From an uncultured Bacteroides sp. (GTDB taxonomy: Bacteria > Bacteroidota > Bacteroidia > Bacteroidales > UBA11471): a DNA stretch of 6,096 nt. The notes beneath the pieces are model-generated. The model worked only from the letters and a program-made list of their open reading frames with translations. It was not told the origin of the DNA and searched no databases. The DNA is taken from positions 1 through 6,096 of the forward strand of contig CAJLYN010000138.1 of assembly GCA_905210875.1 (NCBI GenBank), in the 5' to 3' direction. Below, piece after piece: positions 1-4,606 of this stretch (positions within the stretch are counted from its first letter, which is position 1; every line of letters begins with the position of its first letter). A program made the position numbers and the translations under genes.

Positions 1-577
1 TGATGATTTTTTTGAGCAGATTTACACTTTCTTCCAGCGTGTGTGCCGATGTATCTATGGTGATAGCCGGATGGTTGGGCGCTTCAAATGGAGCCGATAT
101 GCCGGTAAAATTTTTGATTTCTCCTTGTCGGGCTTTTTTGTAGAGACCCTTTACATCTCTTTGTTCACAGACTTCGAGCGGTGTGCTTACGTAAATCTCA
201 AAAAAATCGTCTGGGCCAATTATTTGGGATGCCATTTGGCGTATCTGTTCTGTGGGGCTTATAAAGGCTGCAATGGTTACAACGCCGCAATCAACAAACA
301 GTTTGGCTACTTCGGCGATGCGACGTATGTTTTCAATGCGATCGGCTTCGGTGAATCCCAGGTTGTTGTTGATTCCTGTGCGGATATTGTCTCCATCGAG
401 AATGCGACATAGAATGCCACAATTGTACAATTCGCGTTCCAACGCGACAGCCAATGTGCTTTTGCCCGAACCCGAAAGCCCGGTAAACCATAGCATAATT
501 CCTTTTTGTCCAAGAAGTTTTTCCCGATCGCTGCGTTGCAGCATGCGGTCGAAAATGGGGTATATGTGTTTTTCCAT
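1..577 (-). CDS. cysC: Adenylyl-sulfate (APS) kinase, 3' end cut off by window edge
   Basis: This cytosolic kinase phosphorylates adenosine 5'-phosphosulfate with ATP to give PAPS, the second activation step of sulfate assimilation. The minus-strand frame is open from ATG 577 to the left edge (192 codons). Known CysC proteins are about 200 residues, so only some 10 residues and the stop are missing. Visible motifs: the P-loop GLSGSGKS at residues 33-40; DGDNIR at 61-66 in the APS-binding region; GFTEADRIENIRR at 74-86; AFISP at 104-108, whose Ser107 matches the serine phosphorylated in the E. coli enzyme; and KGLYKKAR at 143-150 followed by NFTGISAPFEAP at 156-167. The start gives a normal N-terminal length and no SD precedes it. 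It lies 17 bp after cysQ and is probably co-transcribed. In Bacteroidales a sulfate permease and cysD/cysN often follow; here they would lie beyond the left edge. There is no fused sulfurylase domain in the part seen. Confidence 0.96.
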   Translation of the reverse strand, partial: MEKHIYPIFDRMLQRSDREKLLGQKGIMLWFTGLSGSGKSTLAVALERELYNCGILCRILDGDNIRTGINNNLGFTEADRIENIRRIAEVAKLFVDCGVVTIAAFISPTEQIRQMASQIIGPDDFFEIYVSTPLEVCEQRDVKGLYKKARQGEIKNFTGISAPFEAPNHPAITIDTSAHTLEESVNLLKKII

Positions 578-595
578 GTATGGGAGTGGATAAAT

Positions 596-1405
596 TTATT
601 CTACGATGAACCACGGATTGTGGAGGTCTTCCTTGTTGTAGAGGAGAGGAGTTTTTCTGTCGGTATGAAAAATATTTTTTCCGGCTGCCCTGGCTATGGC
701 ATGGCCTGCTGCAGTGTCCCATTCCATTGTGGGGGCAAAACGTGGATAGATATCGGCAGAACCTTCGCATACCAAGCAAATTTTCAGAGAACTTCCTATC
801 GAAACGAGTTCCAGCGTTGGATGTTCAGCCCGTAGGCCGTTGATAAAATCCTCGGTCTCGGCCGACAGGTGAGACCGTGATGCTACAACCGTATATGGCC
901 GGTTATTGCAGGGTAAAGGAAGTTGGAGAGATTTTGATAGGAAATCGTGCAATGACTCATCGGACGATAACCGGGTGATATTGTCGGCTCGAAAACTTCC
1001 TGTTCCGTACACGCCATAATAGAGGCGTTCTTTCACCGGGACATAAATCACTCCCAGAGTCGGAATGCCCTTTTCGACCAAAGCTATGTTTACGGTAAAT
1101 TCTCCGTTCTTTTTTATAAATTCTTTTGTTCCGTCGAGTGGATCTACAATCCACAGCGTCTGCCAGTTTTTCCGTTCTTCAAAAGCTAATGCTTTTTTTT
1201 CTTCGCTAAGAATGGGGTAGGGTGTTGAAGCGAGGAACCGGCCGATGGTTGCATCAGACGTCTTATCGGCGATAGTCAAAGGCGAATGGTCGGCTTTGTA
1301 TTCGATACCGAAATCGCTGTCGGCCGCATTGTATATGCGACGGATATCGGCACCGGCCTCCAAGGCAGCACGTATGGCGATGAGCAAGAGATTCTCTGTT
1401 GTCAT
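596..1405 (-). CDS. cysQ: 3'(2'),5'-bisphosphate nucleotidase (PAP phosphatase)
   Basis: This is a Mg-dependent, Li-sensitive-type phosphatase of the inositol monophosphatase superfamily. It converts 3'-phosphoadenosine 5'-phosphate to AMP, removing the by-product of PAPS use. The protein is 269 residues from ATG 1405. Metal-site motifs are all present: LSEE at residues 66-69, DPLDGTKEF at 88-96 (Asp88, Asp91), and EWDTAAG at 228-234 (Asp230). GSSLKICLVCEGSADIYPR at 204-222 is the typical substrate-side segment. The frame extends upstream to another ATG at 1438, but that adds 11 hydrophobic residues and overlaps the candidate promoter box, so the start MTTENLL at 1405 is preferred. There is no signal peptide from that start, so the protein is expected in the cytosol. 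It is the first gene of a minus-strand operon with cysC. The IMPase superfamily also acts on inositol phosphates, but the residue pattern and the cysC neighbour favour CysQ. Confidence 0.94.
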   Translation of the reverse strand: MTTENLLLIAIRAALEAGADIRRIYNAADSDFGIEYKADHSPLTIADKTSDATIGRFLASTPYPILSEEKKALAFEERKNWQTLWIVDPLDGTKEFIKKNGEFTVNIALVEKGIPTLGVIYVPVKERLYYGVYGTGSFRADNITRLSSDESLHDFLSKSLQLPLPCNNRPYTVVASRSHLSAETEDFINGLRAEHPTLELVSIGSSLKICLVCEGSADIYPRFAPTMEWDTAAGHAIARAAGKNIFHTDRKTPLLYNKEDLHNPWFIVE

Positions 1406-1435
1406 AAATAGGCAAAAAATGAGTCTATAATTTTG

Positions 1436-1443
1436 CAAATATA
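1436..1443 (-). promoter_or_regulatory. Candidate Bacteroidetes -7 box for cysQ-cysC
   Basis: Read on the minus strand, this 8-mer is TATATTTG, an exact match to the Bacteroidetes primary sigma factor -7 consensus TAnnTTTG. It lies about 30 bases upstream of the cysQ ATG at 1405, giving a short leader. I could not find a TTTG -33 element at the expected 19-21 base spacing; the nearest TTTG (1481-1478) is 34 bases away. The call therefore rests on one box in AT-rich DNA. Confidence 0.4.
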
Positions 1444-1504
1444 GGAATTATTTGTCGATTGGGGTGACGTATGTATACAAAGAGAAAAAAAATATATAAA
1501 AGCC

Positions 1505-1535
1505 TTGCAGGGTATTTGGTAAAGATGTAAATTTG
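1505..1535 (+). promoter_or_regulatory. Candidate Bacteroidetes promoter (-33 TTG, -7 TAAATTTG) for the isomerase operon
   Basis: TAAATTTG at 1528-1535 matches the Bacteroidetes -7 consensus TAnnTTTG exactly. A TTG at 1505-1507 lies 20 bases upstream, the usual spacing for the -33 element (consensus TTTG, here CTTG). Transcription would start near 1541, giving a leader of roughly 60 bases before the GTG at 1603. Together with the cysQ box it makes 1406-1602 a divergent promoter region. Confidence 0.6.
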
Positions 1536-1588
1536 CTTCGGACAAAATCCATCTTATTATAAAAATCTTAAATGTTTCCTTTAAAAAA

Positions 1589-1594
1589 AGGAGG
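1589..1594 (+). promoter_or_regulatory. Strong Shine-Dalgarno (AGGAGG) that sets the GTG start of the isomerase
   Basis: AGGAGG sits 8 bases before the GTG at 1603 and follows a run of seven A. This spacing supports GTG 1603 as the start rather than the internal ATG at residue 14, which would delete the signal sequence. Perfect SD sequences are uncommon in Bacteroidetes, where leaders are usually AT-rich with no SD. Confidence 0.8.
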
Positions 1595-1602
1595 CCAGTG
1601 GT

Positions 1603-2412
1603 GTGTATAAAGTTATCTCAGTAATCTCAATAATTTTACTCATGTCGTCTTGTACTTTGCGTGATAAAAATCATTCTTATGTATCGATAAAAACCGATAT
1701 GGGCGATATTGTCGTTAAGTTATACAATGACACGCCGAGACACAGAGATAATTTCTTGAAATTGGTGAATGCCGGTTATTACGATGATCTGTTGTTTCAT
1801 CGGGTGATAAAAGATTTCATGATACAAGGAGGAGATCCTGATTCAAGAACGGCAGTACCTCACCAATCATTGGGCTCTGGAGGTCCTGGCTATACGATTC
1901 CTGCTGAATTTGTTTCCACACATTTCCATAAGAAAGGAGCTTTAGCTGCTGCACGACAAGGAGACAATGTCAATCCCGACAAAGAGTCGTCGGGCTCTCA
2001 ATTCTATATTGTTACAGGCACAATTTTTACAGAGGGTCAGCTTGCCATGATGGAGCAACAATTGACTCGCCGCAAAGAGGAGTCGGTATTTCAGTCTCTG
2101 CTTGCAGTTCACCGACAAGAAATCCTGCAGTACCGTCGTGAAAAGAATCAATTGGCATTGGCGGAATTGCAGGATAAACTTGTGTCTGAAGTGAAACGAA
2201 TTATGAGAGAAGACGGTCCTGTGCGATTCTCTCCGGAACAGAAAACGGCATACACTACGATAGGCGGTGCCCCCCACTTAGATGGCGAATATACCGTATT
2301 TGGCGAAGTGGTAGAAGGCCTTGATGTTTTGGAACGAATACAATCGGTCGCGACGCTTGATGGAGATAGGCCCCAAAACGATATAAAAATGACTATGAAA
2401 GTATTAGACTAA
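1603..2412 (+). CDS. Cyclophilin-type peptidyl-prolyl cis-trans isomerase, lipoprotein
   Basis: The enzyme catalyses cis-trans isomerisation of X-Pro bonds and, as a lipoprotein, would act in the cell envelope. The 269-residue protein opens with a short hydrophobic segment and a lipobox LMSSC, with the lipidated residue at Cys17. The cyclophilin fold starts near residue 26 and contains FHRVI at 65-69 (Arg67, the catalytic arginine), FMIQGGDP at 72-79, GSQFYIV at 131-137 and LDGEYTVFGEV at 226-236. Positions equivalent to human CypA Trp121 and His126 are His225 and Tyr230, so cyclosporin sensitivity is unlikely. A helical, charged insert of about 70 residues (roughly 143-213, rich in Q, E, R, K) splits the domain between GSQFYIV and LDGEY, making it longer than the minimal 165-residue cyclophilin. 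The start is GTG, with an in-frame stop at 1582-1584. The M16 peptidase gene follows after 5 bp. Confidence 0.93.
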   Translation: MYKVISVISIILLMSSCTLRDKNHSYVSIKTDMGDIVVKLYNDTPRHRDNFLKLVNAGYYDDLLFHRVIKDFMIQGGDPDSRTAVPHQSLGSGGPGYTIPAEFVSTHFHKKGALAAARQGDNVNPDKESSGSQFYIVTGTIFTEGQLAMMEQQLTRRKEESVFQSLLAVHRQEILQYRREKNQLALAELQDKLVSEVKRIMREDGPVRFSPEQKTAYTTIGGAPHLDGEYTVFGEVVEGLDVLERIQSVATLDGDRPQNDIKMTMKVLD

Positions 2413-2417
2413 CGTAG

Positions 2418-3662
2418 GTGATAACTGTAAACAAATATCGATTGACCAATGGATTGAGGCTGATACATCATGCTGATTATCAAACTCAGATGGTGGCTCT
2501 GAATCTATTATATGATGTTGGGGCCCGTGATGAATCTCCCGAAGGTACGGGTTTTGCACATCTCTTTGAGCACCTCATGTTTGGTGGGTCTGTCCATATT
2601 GCGGATTTTGATGCAGAATTGCAACACGCGGGGGGGGAAAACAATGCATGGACAAGTAATGATATTACAAATTACTATACCATTGTTCCCCGGCAAAACG
2701 TAGAGACGGCCTTTTGGCTCGAGTCGGATCGAATGTTGGGACTCGAATTTTCCCAACGAAGCCTTGATGTGCAGAAGTCGGTGGTCATAGAAGAGTTCAA
2801 GCAACGGAATCTGAATCAACCCTACGGAGACATTTCGGCGTTGATTCGTGAAATGGCCTATACTAGACATCCCTATCGTTGGCCTGTTATTGGTAGGGAC
2901 ATTCGATATATCGAGCAGGCGACCTTGGAGGAGGTAAAGCGTTTCTTTTACAGTCATTATGCACCTAATAACGCGATATTGGCCGTGACGGGAAATATTT
3001 CTTATGAAGAAACCGTGCGATTGGTCGAAAAGTGGTTCTCTCCCATAGAAAAAAGGTCTATTGCACCGCGCCACATACCTGTTGAGCCGGAACAGACCGC
3101 TCCTCGACAACAGGACGTTGAACGAGATGTGCCACTTGATGCCATAGTCAGAGCCTATCACATGGGGCGACGCTGCGACAATGATTACCAGGCAAGTGAT
3201 TTGTTGTCGGACATCTTGTCGAATGGACGGTCATCGCGGCTGTTCCGTCGCCTGGTGATGGAACAACAGCTCTTTACAGCCATCGATGCCAGTATTACAG
3301 GGGATATTGACGCCGGCCTTTTCTTGATAAACGGCCGTTTGAACAAGGGCGTTTCGATGCAACAGGCCGAAGATGCTATTGATAGCGTGCTGGAAAGCGT
3401 ATGCAGGGAGTTGGTCCCCGAAGAAGAGATATATAAGATGGTGCACAAGTTTGAGACAAGCTATCTGTTCTCAAATTTGAGCTATGTCGACAAAGCGGCC
3501 AATTTGGCCTATTTCGAGTTGATAGACCGAGCCGAGTCGATAAATGAAGAAATTGAAAAATATTATCGCATTACGCCGGAATCATTACAAACGACGGCAC
3601 AAGCGATATTTAGAGCGAATAATATGTCGACGTTGCATTATAGAGCAGTGTCAAGGATTTGA
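2418..3662 (+). CDS. M16-family zinc metallopeptidase (insulinase/pitrilysin superfamily)
   Basis: This is a predicted zinc-dependent peptidase of the single-unit M16B size class (414 residues, two homologous halves), which usually assembles as a dimer. The inverted zinc motif HxxEH is intact as HLFEH (His48, Glu51, His52), and the downstream zinc glutamate is most likely Glu126 in VVIEEFKQR. GGENNAWTSNDITNYY at 72-87 is the conserved substrate-strand region. The C-terminal half carries the family segment NGRSSRLFRRL at 269-279. No signal peptide is visible, so it is probably cytosolic, unlike the upstream lipoprotein. The start is GTG at 2418, directly after an in-frame TAG at 2415-2417. The next ATG (residue 25) would remove the conserved opening YRLTNGLRL, so GTG is effectively forced. 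No SD is evident; the 5-bp gap suggests coupling to the isomerase gene. An 8-G run at 2630-2637 lies in the conserved region. The natural substrate is unknown. Confidence 0.92.
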   Translation: MITVNKYRLTNGLRLIHHADYQTQMVALNLLYDVGARDESPEGTGFAHLFEHLMFGGSVHIADFDAELQHAGGENNAWTSNDITNYYTIVPRQNVETAFWLESDRMLGLEFSQRSLDVQKSVVIEEFKQRNLNQPYGDISALIREMAYTRHPYRWPVIGRDIRYIEQATLEEVKRFFYSHYAPNNAILAVTGNISYEETVRLVEKWFSPIEKRSIAPRHIPVEPEQTAPRQQDVERDVPLDAIVRAYHMGRRCDNDYQASDLLSDILSNGRSSRLFRRLVMEQQLFTAIDASITGDIDAGLFLINGRLNKGVSMQQAEDAIDSVLESVCRELVPEEEIYKMVHKFETSYLFSNLSYVDKAANLAYFELIDRAESINEEIEKYYRITPESLQTTAQAIFRANNMSTLHYRAVSRI

Positions 3663-3670
3663 TGAAAAAC

Positions 3671-3686
3671 GTAAGATAAAACTTAC
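3671..3686 (+). repeat. Small inverted repeat in the leader of the cas6-like gene
   Basis: GTAAG (3671-3675) and CTTAC (3682-3686) can pair around a 6-base loop ATAAAA. A second GTAAG copy at 3689-3693 overlaps the start of the SD, so the CTTAC arm could in principle choose between partners, although the 2-base gap to the second copy is too short to form a full stem. This is a weak 5-bp structure in AT-rich DNA; any regulatory role is conjecture. Confidence 0.3.
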
Positions 3687-3690
3687 AAGT

Positions 3691-3697
3691 AAGGAGG
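3691..3697 (+). promoter_or_regulatory. Strong Shine-Dalgarno (AAGGAGG) for the cas6-like gene
   Basis: AAGGAGG lies 9 bases before ATG 3707 and fixes that start. It is the second near-perfect SD in this unit, while the M16 gene, cysC and the DUF349 gene lack one. I see no -7 box TAnnTTTG in the 44 bp between the M16 stop and this gene, so translation from a shared upstream transcript is likely. Confidence 0.8.
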
Positions 3698-3706
3698 ATA
3701 AGAATT

Positions 3707-4480
3707 ATGCGATTTAAATTAGTGCTATCTGTGCAGTCAGAGGTTGCCGGGAATATTTTGCCGGTGAGTTACCAGTATGAGTTGTCGTCGTGCGTGCATA
3801 GAATCTTGACAGAAGATAGCGTGGCCTATGAGCAGTGGTTGGGGATGAATGGGTTCCTACCCGAAATGAATACCCGTTATAAGTTGCTCTCTGTGTCGAA
3901 TTTTTATATACCCAAAATAAAAGTCGAAGAAGATCGATTATACGTATTGGCCAAGAAAGTGCAGTTGTGGATATCTACATTGCCAGAGCGTGGAAGCGAA
4001 GCTTTTATCCGTGGAGCTTTTGAAGGTCGTAATATTTTGGTAGGAGACCGGAAATCTCAGGTTGCATTCAAGATTGATGAGATATTTAAGAGCGAACCGG
4101 TGGAATATAAAGAAACGATGACCTATTTGTCGTTGTCGCCCATTGTCGTATCATGTATGAGGGCCAATCACAGTTTTGAATATATAGGTCCCGATTCGCC
4201 CGATTACGAAGAGATGCTGTTGCATTCCATATTGGAAAAATACAGCTATTTTTATGGCAAGGATTTTCCGTATGAGACCAATTTCAAATTTGAATTGATT
4301 GCACCCCCTAAACGCAAAGGTATTTTTATCAAAAGATTTACGCGAGAAGAATCGAAGGTTATCGGCTATATGTGTAAGTTTAGACTTACATTACATCCTG
4401 TTTTGCAACAACTTATACACAATACGGGATTGGGGGATAAGATAAGTCTCGGTTTCGGTTGCATAGAAATATACGAATGA
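3707..4480 (+). CDS. cas6: Cas6-family CRISPR-associated endoribonuclease, stand-alone
   Basis: Cas6 enzymes are metal-independent RNases that cut CRISPR precursor RNA within each repeat to release guide RNAs. The 257-residue length is typical of two-ferredoxin-fold (RAMP) Cas6 proteins. The C-terminal glycine-rich loop is GLGDKISLGFGCIEI at 241-255 and fits the family pattern GhGxxxxxGhG (Gly241/243, Gly249/251). The N-terminus has the family-like opening MRFKLVLSV and ILPVSYQYELSSCVHRIL at 17-34. His31 in that first helix is the best candidate for the catalytic histidine, with Tyr22 or Tyr24 nearby; this assignment is inferred by position only. RYKLLSVSNFYIP at 57-69 also resembles the family. 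There is no cas1, cas2, cas3, cas5, cas7 or cas8 gene and no repeat array in the window. It follows the M16 peptidase by 44 bp and precedes a DUF349 gene, an atypical setting. It may process arrays elsewhere in the genome or have another RNA target. Confidence 0.88.
   Translation: MRFKLVLSVQSEVAGNILPVSYQYELSSCVHRILTEDSVAYEQWLGMNGFLPEMNTRYKLLSVSNFYIPKIKVEEDRLYVLAKKVQLWISTLPERGSEAFIRGAFEGRNILVGDRKSQVAFKIDEIFKSEPVEYKETMTYLSLSPIVVSCMRANHSFEYIGPDSPDYEEMLLHSILEKYSYFYGKDFPYETNFKFELIAPPKRKGIFIKRFTREESKVIGYMCKFRLTLHPVLQQLIHNTGLGDKISLGFGCIEIYE
4373..4390 (+). repeat. Perfect 7-bp inverted repeat inside the cas6-like gene
   Basis: TGTAAGT (4373-4379) and ACTTACA (4384-4390) form a perfect stem around the 4-base loop TTAG, extendable by one G-U pair (4372 with 4391) in RNA. 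It falls in the codons for residues 223-228, upstream of the glycine-rich loop. The arm ACTTACA also occurs at 3681-3687 in the gene's leader. One such stem in 6 kb can arise by chance, so function is not claimed. Confidence 0.5.
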
Positions 4481-4562
4481 AGTGTAGATTCTTAAATGAC
4501 GGTAAAAAATTCCTCAAACAGAAAAAATGCCGCTTTTATTAGGGAGAACAAAAAATATTTCT

Positions 4563-4570
4563 TTCTTTTG
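4563..4570 (+). promoter_or_regulatory. Weak candidate -7 box upstream of the DUF349 gene
   Basis: TTCTTTTG matches five of the six fixed positions of TAnnTTTG and lies 36 bases before ATG 4607, a plausible distance. No TTTG-like -33 element is seen at the right spacing. The 126-bp gap 4481-4606 is very AT-rich, and I found no GC-rich hairpin with a T-run to serve as a terminator for the upstream unit, so read-through is also possible. Confidence 0.22.
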
Positions 4571-4606
4571 TGAGATTAAATGCGCTTTATTTAAAAATTG
4601 AATCAT

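Noticed and set aside
41..412. Open frame of 123 codons on the plus strand opposite cysC
   Set aside because: It overlaps the clearly coding CysC frame, which carries the P-loop and other conserved motifs; no domain is visible in the plus-strand product.
1406..1438. Upstream ATG at 1438 as the start of cysQ
   Set aside because: It would add 11 hydrophobic residues not expected for CysQ and would overlap the TATATTTG box; ATG 1405 gives the normal length.
2508..3161. Open frame of 217 codons on the minus strand within the M16 gene
   Set aside because: It lies wholly antisense to a gene with intact catalytic motifs, and its translation shows no recognisable domain. It is a by-product of the codon pattern on the coding strand.
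3662..3679. Five-codon minigene ATG...TAA overlapping the M16 stop, upstream of cas6
   Set aside because: A 5-residue frame is expected by chance and has no SD of its own; nothing beyond its position suggests a leader peptide.
3663..4606. Possible CRISPR array or remnant repeats around the cas6-like gene
   Set aside because: I looked for regularly spaced direct repeats of about 25-37 bases in both flanking gaps (44 and 126 bp) and saw none; the gaps are too small for an array.
4481..4606. Intrinsic terminator after cas6
   Set aside because: The gap has A- and T-rich runs but no GC-rich stem followed by a T-run on the plus strand.
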